A stretch of 8,638 nucleotides of DNA from Chloroflexota bacterium. GTDB taxonomy: Bacteria > Chloroflexota > Dehalococcoidia > Lucifugimonadales > Lucifugimonadaceae. This document shows positions 1-8,274 of this stretch, one piece after another. Every line of letters begins with the position of its first letter. The first letter of the stretch is position 1. Below the pieces are notes generated by a model, which was not told where the DNA came from, did no database searches, and saw nothing but the letters and a program-made list of their open reading frames with translations. The stretch is from positions 1 through 8,638 of the forward strand of contig PCAX01000067.1 in the NCBI GenBank assembly GCA_002730795.1. Reading direction: 5' to 3'. A program made the translations under genes and the position numbers.

Positions 1-121
1 AACTGTTCACCGGAAGGCTCACTACATCCGGCCATGAGGCTTAAGAGAAAGAGCGTCAGCCAATTCCCTGTATATTTATTGTATATAATCATATTTGAAT
101 CATCAAAACTATTTAAGGCCG

Positions 122-159
122 ACTTGAAAACCCAGTATGAAGACGATCATTTTTCAAGT
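122..159. repeat. Perfect 9-bp inverted repeat upstream of the receptor gene
   Basis: ACTTGAAAA (122-130) is followed by a 20-nt spacer and its exact reverse complement TTTTCAAGT (151-159). The arms are AT-rich and no T-run follows, so it is not an ordinary intrinsic terminator. The centre-to-centre distance of the arms is 29 bp, close to three helical turns, so two subunits of a DNA-binding protein could contact the same face of the DNA. It lies about 140-175 bp before the receptor start, a reasonable place for an operator of the transport operon. An RNA stem-loop or chance are alternatives. The repeat is seen directly; its role is inferred. Confidence 0.4.
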
Positions 160-201
160 GGGACAAGCAAACAACAGTGGTACAATTCTAAACGATTTAC
201 C

Positions 202-231
202 TTGACTCAATGACATAAGTAGACGTAAAGT
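202..231 (+). promoter_or_regulatory. Weak sigma70-like promoter candidate for the receptor operon
   Basis: TTGACT (202-207, five of six matches to the -35 consensus) is separated by 18 nt from TAAAGT (226-231, four of six matches to the -10 consensus). This would start transcription near 238 and give a leader of about 60 nt before the start at 299. A perfect TATAAT also occurs at 84-89 but has no convincing -35 partner. The FCB-type motif TAnnTTTG is only approximated, by CATATTTG at 90-97. The call rests on motif matching alone. Confidence 0.22.
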
Positions 232-298
232 GGGCAAAATGAGTGGTAAAAACTTTTCATTTTCAATATTAATTAATCTATTAAAGAGGTAACTAAAT

Positions 299-3200
299 AT
301 GTTCGAGATTATCCGAAACGTAGATAGAAGTGGCAGATCAATACTTTTTTGGTTCGCACTTGTAATGGTTTTTGTTTCAGCTCAACCTCTTGCGGCCCAA
401 GGTGTTAACATTAGCGGTGTGGTAACCGATGAGAATGGTTCACCACTTCCCTTTGCCAATGTAATAATGCTTGGCACAGATTACGGCTCTACTACGGATA
501 ATAACGGAGCTTATTCATTAGATATTCCCGTTAGTGTACTTCAAACACAGTCTGGTACTTTGGCTGTTACGTTTATCGGTTACCGTAGAGTGGAAGCAAC
601 AGTATCTCTTTCTTCAGGAGACATTATACAGAATTTTACTCTTGAAATTGATTCGATTAATCTGGATGCCATAGTAGTAACAGGGACAGCGGGAAATACC
701 CAAAAGCGAGCAATTGGTAATTCAGTGGTTAGTGTAAAAACAGATGAACTTACTAGCATGGCACCAATACGAGACATGACCGAACTTCTCACAGCCCGTT
801 CTCCAGGGCTCACTCTTATGTCTAACGGTGGTGAAGCTGGGGCCTCTGCAAAGATTCGAATTCGTGGAGCAGGGTCTTTGAATGCTGGACTTGAGCCGAT
901 GATATTTATCGATGGTGTCCGTATTGAATCAAATCTTCAAGGAAGCTATGACTCGGAATGGGGAGGGTCTAAGGCCACTAGCCCACTGGATATAATAAAC
1001 CCTCAGGACATTGAGAGTGTCGAAATTATTAAGGGTCCTTCCGCTGGAACTCTGTATGGGGCCGAGGCCGCTGCTGGTGTCATCCAGATAATCACAAAGA
1101 GAGGTCGACCTGGTGGCATAAAAGGAACACTGTGGACCATTCAGACGAACTCTGGTCAACAGGCTTGGGATATAGTTGACACTCCAACAAACTATTGGCT
1201 TTGTACTGAGGATCAGATTGGCAACCCTACTTATCCAGGCTGCGACGCATTCAGTGCTAGTCAACCTGCTGCTGATAGGTTGCTCAGCCATAACCCAATT
1301 CAGGATGACCCTGTCACGAATCGGATAGCAGACAATAGCGGAATCACAGTCTCAGCTCGTGGTTCTTCGGACATATTTAACTATTATTTCTCGTTCGAAA
1401 ACAATAATGAAGAAGGAGTTTTTTACAATAATTTTGCTAAACGAATTGGTGGAAGAGCAAACCTCGGTTTTGTTCCCTCTCAAAAAGCAAATGTGGACTT
1501 AAGTGTTGGCTATGTGAGAACTCATAATAGAATGCCTTGGAACAATAATTCCTCCAATGGGATCCTACGAAACGGTTTTCGTGGTAGGGCCGGTGCAATG
1601 AATGATCCATGGAAAAAGGGATATCGTGGTTTTAGCCCGGAACTTGCCAATCAGTATGATAACCAAATGTGGAACGAACGGATTACTATGGGGCTTAAAA
1701 TGAATTACAACCCTACAGAATGGTTATCAAATCGTCTTACATTAGGACTTGATAGAGATGATAGGCTCAACCGTGAATACACACATATAGATACCACAGG
1801 GAAAACACCGTTTGGATCAACTTGTGCTGATGGGTGTAATTATAGTCAGTTTCCATTGACCCATCGCTGGTCTGTAGATTATTCTAGTACCCTAAATTTT
1901 GATTTTGGTGAAAATATTTCTTCAGCGACCAGTGTTGGCGGACAACTTAACAGACGGCAATACCACCGGACCAGGGCTCACGGTATTGGTCTTGTTGCGA
2001 ATAATATTAATTTAGTCAGTCAGGCCGCTACTACCTCCGCTCAAGAGACTAAAAGCGAACAAACGTCTCTTGGGTTTTATGCTCAGGAATTGGTGGGTTG
2101 GAAAGAAAAAGTATACTTTACTGCAGCTGTTAGGGTAGATGACAACTCAGCCTTTGGCCAAGATTTTTCTTTAGTGGTTTACCCAAAAGCTTCTTTGTCT
2201 TATGTTATATCAGATGAAGACTGGTTCCGTTTTAATTTTATGGACCAATTAAAGGTTAGAGCTGCATGGGGTCAAGCTGGGAATGCACCAGCACCTTTCA
2301 GTGCTGACCGAACTTACGGTACTTCTCAAACTAATTACCAAGATCAAACAGTTAACTACCTTGATTTTGGAGCTTATGGAAATCCAGACCTTAAAGCTGA
2401 AACTGGAGACGAGATAGAATTTGGGTTTGAAACTTCCCTTTTAGCGGGCAGAGTTGGTCTTGATTTTACATATTACAATCAAAGAACCAGGGATGCTCTA
2501 ATTAGTATTCCTGATCCGCCATCCTCAGGTTGGAGTAGCTCACATCTGATTAACATTGGCGAAATTCAGAACAAGGGCTTGGAACTTTTGGTTGATGTTT
2601 CCCCCATCAATAATCGTATAATAGCTTGGAGCAGTACTATAGGCCTGAGTACAAATAAAAATGAATTGATAAGTTTTGGGCGTTACGATGATGGCACACC
2701 TATTCTGGATGAGCAGAGATTCGGCGCTTTCGCTTCAGTTCAGCGCCATCGTGAAGGCTATCCTTTGGGAGGATTTTGGGCAGTGGATGTGGAAAGAGGT
2801 TCCGATGGTCAACCCGTTCTAACCGATGAAAAAGTAACTGTTCTAAATGAATGTACTTGGACACCTGGTGAAGCTGGTTGGTCTAAAGCTGACTGCCAAG
2901 AGGAATATATGGGTCCTATGCTTCCAACCCGTGAAATCTCATGGACTAATTCCATAACTTTGTTCCGCAACGTGCGAATTTTTGCTAACCTTGACTATAA
3001 AGGTGGCCATTATCAGTGGAACGCAATTAACTCTATCAACAGTCGGTACGATAGAAATACTTGGGAGCTTAACAACCCGAATCCAACTGCGGAGGAGGAG
3101 CTTGAAATCCTTGCTTCCAGAAGTTTGCAAACAAAGAAATGGATTCAGCCTGCGGATTTCATTAAACTGCGTGAACTTTCAATATCTTACTTTGTTCCCT

Positions 3201-3406
3201 CTGAATGGACTACCAGAGTTGGAGCTCGAATGATTAGCCTTACTCTCTCAGGGCGCAATTTATGGTATACTACAGATTATAAATACCGTGAGGTCATGTA
3301 CGATCCCGAAGTCACTTTTTATGACCTAAGAGGTTTTACTCAGCTTGACTACGCCTCCATGCCTATGATGCGGCATTGGGATTTTTCTGTTCGGGTAGAG
3401 ATCTAA
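299..3406 (+). CDS. SusC/RagA-family TonB-dependent outer-membrane receptor
   Basis: This is a 1035-residue outer-membrane importer, expected to work with its SusD-like partner and to draw energy from TonB-ExbBD. The start is supported by AGAGG at 285-289, 9 nt before the ATG. Residues 1-34 form a signal peptide ending in PLAAQ. Residues 36-118 are a carboxypeptidase-regulatory-like beta-sandwich (SGVVTDENGSPLPFANV), typical of the SusC branch. No STN signalling domain precedes it, so an anti-sigma/sigma relay is unlikely. A TonB-box-like segment (DAIVVTGT, 123-130) leads into the plug, which carries IRIRGAGSL and ends in the SusC signature VEIIKGPSAGTLYG (241-254) and IQIITKRG. The remainder, about 275-1035, is the beta-barrel, with a late NPDLKAETGDEIEFGFE motif. 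There are exactly six cysteines, in three close pairs: 302/315, 509/513 and 852/866. The last residue is Ile rather than the usual terminal aromatic. Length is normal and no frameshift is seen. The family is certain; the substrate is not known. Confidence 0.96.
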   Translation: MFEIIRNVDRSGRSILFWFALVMVFVSAQPLAAQGVNISGVVTDENGSPLPFANVIMLGTDYGSTTDNNGAYSLDIPVSVLQTQSGTLAVTFIGYRRVEATVSLSSGDIIQNFTLEIDSINLDAIVVTGTAGNTQKRAIGNSVVSVKTDELTSMAPIRDMTELLTARSPGLTLMSNGGEAGASAKIRIRGAGSLNAGLEPMIFIDGVRIESNLQGSYDSEWGGSKATSPLDIINPQDIESVEIIKGPSAGTLYGAEAAAGVIQIITKRGRPGGIKGTLWTIQTNSGQQAWDIVDTPTNYWLCTEDQIGNPTYPGCDAFSASQPAADRLLSHNPIQDDPVTNRIADNSGITVSARGSSDIFNYYFSFENNNEEGVFYNNFAKRIGGRANLGFVPSQKANVDLSVGYVRTHNRMPWNNNSSNGILRNGFRGRAGAMNDPWKKGYRGFSPELANQYDNQMWNERITMGLKMNYNPTEWLSNRLTLGLDRDDRLNREYTHIDTTGKTPFGSTCADGCNYSQFPLTHRWSVDYSSTLNFDFGENISSATSVGGQLNRRQYHRTRAHGIGLVANNINLVSQAATTSAQETKSEQTSLGFYAQELVGWKEKVYFTAAVRVDDNSAFGQDFSLVVYPKASLSYVISDEDWFRFNFMDQLKVRAAWGQAGNAPAPFSADRTYGTSQTNYQDQTVNYLDFGAYGNPDLKAETGDEIEFGFETSLLAGRVGLDFTYYNQRTRDALISIPDPPSSGWSSSHLINIGEIQNKGLELLVDVSPINNRIIAWSSTIGLSTNKNELISFGRYDDGTPILDEQRFGAFASVQRHREGYPLGGFWAVDVERGSDGQPVLTDEKVTVLNECTWTPGEAGWSKADCQEEYMGPMLPTREISWTNSITLFRNVRIFANLDYKGGHYQWNAINSINSRYDRNTWELNNPNPTAEEELEILASRSLQTKKWIQPADFIKLRELSISYFVPSEWTTRVGARMISLTLSGRNLWYTTDYKYREVMYDPEVTFYDLRGFTQLDYASMPMMRHWDFSVRVEI

Positions 3407-3475
3407 CCAGTTTTTGTAAGCAATTAAAGACTAAGTGTTTAAAAACAATAAACATTAAGAAGGACATTCTAAGAA

Positions 3476-4843
3476 ATGAAAAAAATGATTAATAATCCAA
3501 GAAACTTAAATATAATTCTTTTGTGTGGTTGTATATCTTTCATTAGTAGTTGTGATTCTTTGGATGACCTTTTAGTGGTCTCCAACCCTTCGGAACTTCA
3601 GGAAAGCACTATTGATGATCCAGCATTAACTCCGACACTAATTAACTCTATTGAGGGTGCAATGGTAGACGCCTATGATTACCGAATCATCTGGATGGGA
3701 AGCATGTTTACCGACCAACAAATTACGGGTGTCAATTGGGAGCAAACAGCTCGTTTAAATCAACGTATCGTAAACTATGATGAGAGCACATCTAGTGGGA
3801 TGTTTGCTGAACTTCATGATTTAACCGTTATGGCTGATATGGTTGTGGAAAAACTAAAAGCCGGGCTGATACCAAATGCTTCATCCGATGCAAGAACAGC
3901 TTATGCGCAGGCTTATGCTGGCTACGGTTACATTTTTCTGGCCGATATCTTGTGTGAAACAAACTTGAAAGTTCAAGGAACCGTTTACCAACCCATCGAA
4001 ATTTATGAGATGGCGAAGGACAGGTTAAAAGATGCTTTAACAATTGCATCTTCTGCCGGCGATGATGATATTCAAAACCTAGCTAGAGTAGGCCTTGCCA
4101 GAGCAAACCTCAATCTAGGAAACTACTCAGAAGTAATAAGTAACGCGGGAGCTGTTAGTCCCGATTTTAAATGGTGGGTACAGTATGCTGGGGAGGACAA
4201 CCCTGATGCACCCGGCAACAATATGTGGACGAGTATAAGTGGGCAAAACCACCGAATAGGTGTTCACTCAACTTTTCTAGCTGGGGGTCCTGACAACTGG
4301 CTCGAAACTGACTTGGAACCATTCCTCACTGATCCTAGAGTTCAACATTGGCCTTACTGGCGACAGGGGCACAATGCTCTTAGTCCACTTTATACCCCTT
4401 ATCAGGGGCTCAGGTATAGTGGCTATAATGGTGAAACAATTGCCGACGGTGGTCAGCCGGCTGAATACGAACGCACAGACGATATTTTATTGGCTGATTT
4501 CTTATCCGCCACCCACGATTACTGGGAGGCCATAGATGAGCAAGGCAGTGATCAAGCCGGTGTGTTGGCTTTTGTAAATGAACGAAGGCTCGTCGGGAAT
4601 CAAGAAGCTGTAGACCTATCTGGTACTGACCTAACTATGGAACTAAGAATGCAGCGCGGGAAGGATCTTTTTTTAGGTGGATTTCGTCTCGGGGATCTCC
4701 GACGTTGGTTGCGAGGCGGCACTGATATGTTTCCTTCGGGCGCACATCCTATCGCTGAGTGGGGCGAGTATGGTGATGCCACTTGTTTTCCGATCCCTCT
4801 ACCTGAATACGATGGCAATACAAACCTTAGCAAGCCTGGTTAA
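3476..4843 (+). CDS. SusD/RagB-family substrate-binding surface lipoprotein
   Basis: The 455-residue partner of the upstream receptor binds substrate at the cell surface and closes over the barrel like a lid. The start at 3476 has AAGGA at 3460-3464, 11 nt upstream. A lipoprotein signal peptide ends in the lipobox ISSC, so Cys26 would be the lipidated residue. The acidic residues just after it (Asp27, Asp30, Asp31) fit the surface-export signal described for Bacteroidota lipoproteins. The middle (about 60-250) is mostly helical, as expected for the TPR-like SusD fold (AQAYAGYGYIFLADILCE, then ARVGLARANLNLG). The C-terminal signature is clear: MELRMQRGKDLFLGG followed by FRLGDLRRW (388-411), then the closing FPIPLPEYDGNTNL, which matches the family's usual ending. 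It is slightly shorter than many SusD proteins but complete. The 69-nt gap after the receptor shows no terminator, so the two are likely co-transcribed. Ligand specificity cannot be read from the sequence. Confidence 0.94.
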   Translation: MKKMINNPRNLNIILLCGCISFISSCDSLDDLLVVSNPSELQESTIDDPALTPTLINSIEGAMVDAYDYRIIWMGSMFTDQQITGVNWEQTARLNQRIVNYDESTSSGMFAELHDLTVMADMVVEKLKAGLIPNASSDARTAYAQAYAGYGYIFLADILCETNLKVQGTVYQPIEIYEMAKDRLKDALTIASSAGDDDIQNLARVGLARANLNLGNYSEVISNAGAVSPDFKWWVQYAGEDNPDAPGNNMWTSISGQNHRIGVHSTFLAGGPDNWLETDLEPFLTDPRVQHWPYWRQGHNALSPLYTPYQGLRYSGYNGETIADGGQPAEYERTDDILLADFLSATHDYWEAIDEQGSDQAGVLAFVNERRLVGNQEAVDLSGTDLTMELRMQRGKDLFLGGFRLGDLRRWLRGGTDMFPSGAHPIAEWGEYGDATCFPIPLPEYDGNTNLSKPG

Positions 4844-4898
4844 ATTATAGGACTACAGAAAATAGAGTAGTAACGTTTTATTACATTATTGGAAATAA

Positions 4899-7800
4899 AT
4901 GTCTAAAATTGCTAGTCTAGCCATTTATTTAGTGTTGAAAATCCTTCCTTCATTCTCGTTTCTTGTATTAACACTCTTTCAGTTTTCCTGGGCTTTGCAA
5001 GGAGCAAAAAATATTTCATCAGATGATTGGGATGTCTCGATTCCTCGTGGCAAAACTCGTACAATTAGCTTTACTACGCAGGAAGGGACTTGGATGTCGG
5101 TGGATATCTCACCTGATGGTAAGTGGGTTATTTTTGACTTGTTGGATCACATTTATCGTGTTCCATCAAAGGGCGGCAATGCCAAATCGTTGACTCAGAA
5201 AAGTGGTATCGCGGTAAACTTTCATCCACGTTACTCTCCAGATGGACAATATATTGCCTTTATCTCTGACCGGAAGGGCCAGAACAACCTTTGGATCATG
5301 AATGCTGACGGATCTGAGCCTCGTTCTGTATTTTTGGATGATTATGTTCAAGTCAGTATGCCAACATGGACACCAGATGGCAATTACATAATTGTAAAAC
5401 GAAGGAATGTTCAACCAGATGATCGTTCTGGAGACAATGGAATTTGGGTGTACCATGTTAAAGGAGGAACCGGAGTACAGCTTATCGGGGATGATGAGGG
5501 TGGCTCAAGTCCGTCTTGGCCTTCCACATCTAAAGATGGTCAATTTCTTTACTATCATGTTATCAAAGGACGTGGAGCAGCACCTATGAGCGGAAACCTT
5601 CAATTAAGAAGGTACAACTTTGAAACGGGGGAGATCCTTGAATTATCTGCTGGCGATACTAATGGCCCCGCATTAGCCCGACTTTCCAGCGGAGGGGCGT
5701 TTGCCCCCAAAATTTCACCTGACGGTCGTTGGTTAGCATTTGGACGCAAAATTCCTGACGGAGCTATTTCCTATAAAGGTCATGAATTGAGTCCTCGTTC
5801 CACACTGTGGCTTCGGGATTTAATTACCGGAGTCGAGCAAAAAGTGATGGATCCCATTTCTTTTGCTACTCGCTCAAGTAGAGGTATTCTTCCCGGTTAC
5901 GCTTGGGGATCTGATGGAAAAGAAATTTTTCTCTCTCAAGGAGGAAAAATTCGGAAACTTCAACTTGAAAGTAAAAAAGTCAATACTATTCCTTTCAAAG
6001 CCAAAGTCAAACGAGTGATTTCAGAACAGGCCGCCATTTCATTCCGGATTACGGACGATCCGTTCCAGCCGAAGTTTCTTCGGTGGTCTAGTCTTTCACC
6101 TGATGGCTCAATGCTTACGTTCCAAGCGGTTGGAAAGGTATGGGTGATGGAGCTACCTAGAGGCACCCCACGTTTGCTAATTCCAGATAATGCATCCACC
6201 ACCCCTTCACGAGCGGAGTTTTCACCCGCTTGGTCTCCAGATGGAAATTCTATCGCTTTTTCGACTCTTGATGATTCGAATCAGGGTGATGTTTGGATTA
6301 AAGCTTTAGATGGGGGAGAGTCCCGTAAAATCACGAACCAACCTGCTTTTTACACTCATCTAAGCTGGAGCCCAAAGGGACACGAAATCCTTGCCACTCG
6401 GGGAGGAGGCGCAACAGGGCGGGGTAGAACGGTTGGTCATAACGCATACTTCGATATTGTGCAGATTCCGGTCGTTGGAGGCTCGGCTAAGAAATTGACC
6501 ACAATTTCCAAACTCATTGAAAAAGGCCTAAGTAATTATGCTCGTCGAGCAATACCTAGTGCAACATATGGACCGGATGACCGAATATTTTTTCCTATCC
6601 CATCGAACGAGAACCAGAAAGAAAGTAATGAATCTATAACAGCTTTCGTTTCTGTGGACCTCGATGGCGGTAATCAACGCACCCACCTGACTTTTCCCCA
6701 AGTTGATATTGTTGTTCCCTCTCCCAGTGGTAAATATGTGGCATTCGATCAGGGAGATAATGTTTACGTGGTGCCTTTTCCATGGCGATTGACAGGTGCA
6801 AACTCGGTCCATGTTAGCAAAAGCGATACCATGCTTCCAGTGAGCAGATTAACATATCGAGGTGGACTTTATCCTCGATGGCACGATGATAAGATCTTGG
6901 AGTACGGCAACGCAAACTGGCACTACACTTATGACACTTCTACTGGAAAAAAAGACAGCACGCACATTGAATTTACTGTGCCGGTCTATCGGCCTAAGGG
7001 AAAAAACGTATTAGTAGGTGCGCGGATTATAACAATGGCCCAAAGTGGTCCCCAAATCATTGAAAAAGGAAAAATTGTCACTAATAATGGACGAATTGAG
7101 TGTGTTGGAAAGATGAGTGATTGCAAAACCTCTAATGCAGATAATATGATCAATGTAGAAGGAAAGACAATTATGCCAGGGATCATAGATATGCATGCAC
7201 ACCACTACCGGGAAAACAGAGGACACCGCCCACCCAATGATTACGAAGTTGCTCTTTACTTAGCCTATGGAATTACGACCAACTTGGACAACTCGATGTG
7301 GGCAGAAAACATTTTTCCTACGGCTGAGCGTATCAGAGCTGGAAGGATGATTGGTCCCCGAACCTTCAGTACGGGAGACCCCATTTACCAAGGAGACGCT
7401 CCGAACCATAACAAGATTTCAAATTACAAAGATGCAAAAGACGAGGTGTTGAGGCTTAAATCTTGGGGAGCTGTTGCTATCAAGCAATACTCTAACCCAC
7501 GACGTGATCAACGTCAATGGATTATCGACTCAGCCCGCGAAGCTAACCTCATGGTAACGGGGCATTGGAATCCTGGTGTTGCAATGGATGGGCACACCGG
7601 TATTGAACACGCCCGGGAATTTGTACCGTTGTACCAAGATATGACCAGTTATTACGGTGAATCTGGAATCTTTTATACACCAACTATGGTTGTTTCTGGA
7701 CCAGGCCCTTCAAACCTCGAATATTTTTTCGCTAAAGACAATGTTTGGCAACAAGTTAAGCAACGGCAGTGGATGCCATGGCGGTTGCTTACGTTTCTCC

Positions 7801-8264
7801 GGTGGCGAACACTCCGGCCCGATACTGATTATAGTTTTAGTCTTGTAGCCCAAGGTATGAAAGATATCATCGAAGCTGGGGGTTACGGGGTGATAGGGGG
7901 ACACGGTGAACACCATGGTTTAGGTACCCACTGGGAGATTTGGATGGCATCAGAGGCATTGGGGCCAATGGGGGCTCTGAAAGTGGCTACAATGCATGGA
8001 GCTCGTTTCTTGGGGGCTGAAAAGGATGTGGGCTCAATTGAAAAAGGAAAACTGGCTGATCTTCTTGTACTCAATTCGAGTCCACTCGAAGACATTCAAA
8101 ATACCGTTGACATACAATTTGTGATGCTTGGAGGGACTGTGTACGATGCAACCAATTTGGATGAGATTTGGCCCATGAAAAGGCCATTCGGGAATTATTA
8201 TTGGCTTGATTCTGATGTGGCTCCAACTGACACGCGACCCACAAATTACTGGAAGAATCCCTGA
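4899..8264 (+). CDS. Exported TolB-type beta-propeller/amidohydrolase fusion (metal-dependent hydrolase)
   Basis: This 1121-residue protein joins WD40-like PD40 repeats to an amidohydrolase-superfamily barrel. Residues 1-34 look like a signal peptide, so it probably acts in the periplasm or outside the cell. Blade motifs of the SPDG type recur at residues 71, 113, 158, 211, 273, 338, 400, 446, 491, 558 and 608, which suggests more than one propeller. The hydrolase starts near 700: a composite-domain strand, then MPGIIDMHAHH with the metal-binding HxH at His766/His768, GITTNLD (791-797), Lys862 in AIKQY (the likely bridging lysine), His889 in TGHW and His904 in GIEHA. The expected last-strand Asp is missing; the segment reads GGHGEHHGLGTHWE, with His1002 at that place. 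The C-terminus (VGSIEKGKLADLLVL) is classic for the superfamily. Translation may be weak: only GGA lies 5 nt before the ATG. The reaction is probably hydrolysis of an amide, cyclic amide or peptide-like bond, but the substrate is unknown. It follows the SusD gene after 55 nt, apparently in the same operon. Confidence 0.93.
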   Translation: MSKIASLAIYLVLKILPSFSFLVLTLFQFSWALQGAKNISSDDWDVSIPRGKTRTISFTTQEGTWMSVDISPDGKWVIFDLLDHIYRVPSKGGNAKSLTQKSGIAVNFHPRYSPDGQYIAFISDRKGQNNLWIMNADGSEPRSVFLDDYVQVSMPTWTPDGNYIIVKRRNVQPDDRSGDNGIWVYHVKGGTGVQLIGDDEGGSSPSWPSTSKDGQFLYYHVIKGRGAAPMSGNLQLRRYNFETGEILELSAGDTNGPALARLSSGGAFAPKISPDGRWLAFGRKIPDGAISYKGHELSPRSTLWLRDLITGVEQKVMDPISFATRSSRGILPGYAWGSDGKEIFLSQGGKIRKLQLESKKVNTIPFKAKVKRVISEQAAISFRITDDPFQPKFLRWSSLSPDGSMLTFQAVGKVWVMELPRGTPRLLIPDNASTTPSRAEFSPAWSPDGNSIAFSTLDDSNQGDVWIKALDGGESRKITNQPAFYTHLSWSPKGHEILATRGGGATGRGRTVGHNAYFDIVQIPVVGGSAKKLTTISKLIEKGLSNYARRAIPSATYGPDDRIFFPIPSNENQKESNESITAFVSVDLDGGNQRTHLTFPQVDIVVPSPSGKYVAFDQGDNVYVVPFPWRLTGANSVHVSKSDTMLPVSRLTYRGGLYPRWHDDKILEYGNANWHYTYDTSTGKKDSTHIEFTVPVYRPKGKNVLVGARIITMAQSGPQIIEKGKIVTNNGRIECVGKMSDCKTSNADNMINVEGKTIMPGIIDMHAHHYRENRGHRPPNDYEVALYLAYGITTNLDNSMWAENIFPTAERIRAGRMIGPRTFSTGDPIYQGDAPNHNKISNYKDAKDEVLRLKSWGAVAIKQYSNPRRDQRQWIIDSAREANLMVTGHWNPGVAMDGHTGIEHAREFVPLYQDMTSYYGESGIFYTPTMVVSGPGPSNLEYFFAKDNVWQQVKQRQWMPWRLLTFLRWRTLRPDTDYSFSLVAQGMKDIIEAGGYGVIGGHGEHHGLGTHWEIWMASEALGPMGALKVATMHGARFLGAEKDVGSIEKGKLADLLVLNSSPLEDIQNTVDIQFVMLGGTVYDATNLDEIWPMKRPFGNYYWLDSDVAPTDTRPTNYWKNP

Positions 8265-8274
8265 GAGGTTAAAT

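Larger units (their letters stand above)
1..298 (+). other. Left flank upstream of the receptor gene; possible gene tail, nothing recognised
   Basis: Frame +1 is open from the left edge to a TGA at 211-213 (70 codons), with an internal ATG at 34 that would give a 59-residue product. That product has a short hydrophobic stretch (FPVYLLYIII) followed by a polar tail. I recognise no family. No ribosome binding site sits at a normal distance from the ATG: the nearest GGAAGG is at 12-17, 16 nt away. It could be the end of a gene entering from the left or a chance open frame. The other two + frames close by positions 37 and 44. From 214 to 298 the DNA is AT-rich, with the palindrome ATTAATTAAT at 268-277 and the receptor's ribosome binding site at 285-289. 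No tRNA or rRNA is visible. Confidence 0.3.

Noticed and set aside
10..40. Short inverted repeats CCGGA/TCCGG (10-14/27-31) and GCC/GGC (31-33/38-40) as a terminator of an upstream gene
   Set aside because: The stems are short, the loop of the first is 12 nt and no T-tract follows.
580..1291. Minus-strand open frames opposite the receptor gene
   Set aside because: They lie entirely inside a gene with a clear full-length family match, have no ribosome binding site or recognisable product, and are antisense shadows.
299..3406. Interpretation of the receptor as a siderophore or vitamin B12 receptor
   Set aside because: The N-terminal carboxypeptidase-regulatory-like domain, the SusC plug signature and the adjacent SusD gene place it in the SusC/RagA branch.
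4844..4898. Weak hairpin GTAA/TTAC in the gap between the SusD-like and amidohydrolase genes
   Set aside because: The four-base AT-rich stem is too weak to terminate transcription or to be distinguished from chance.
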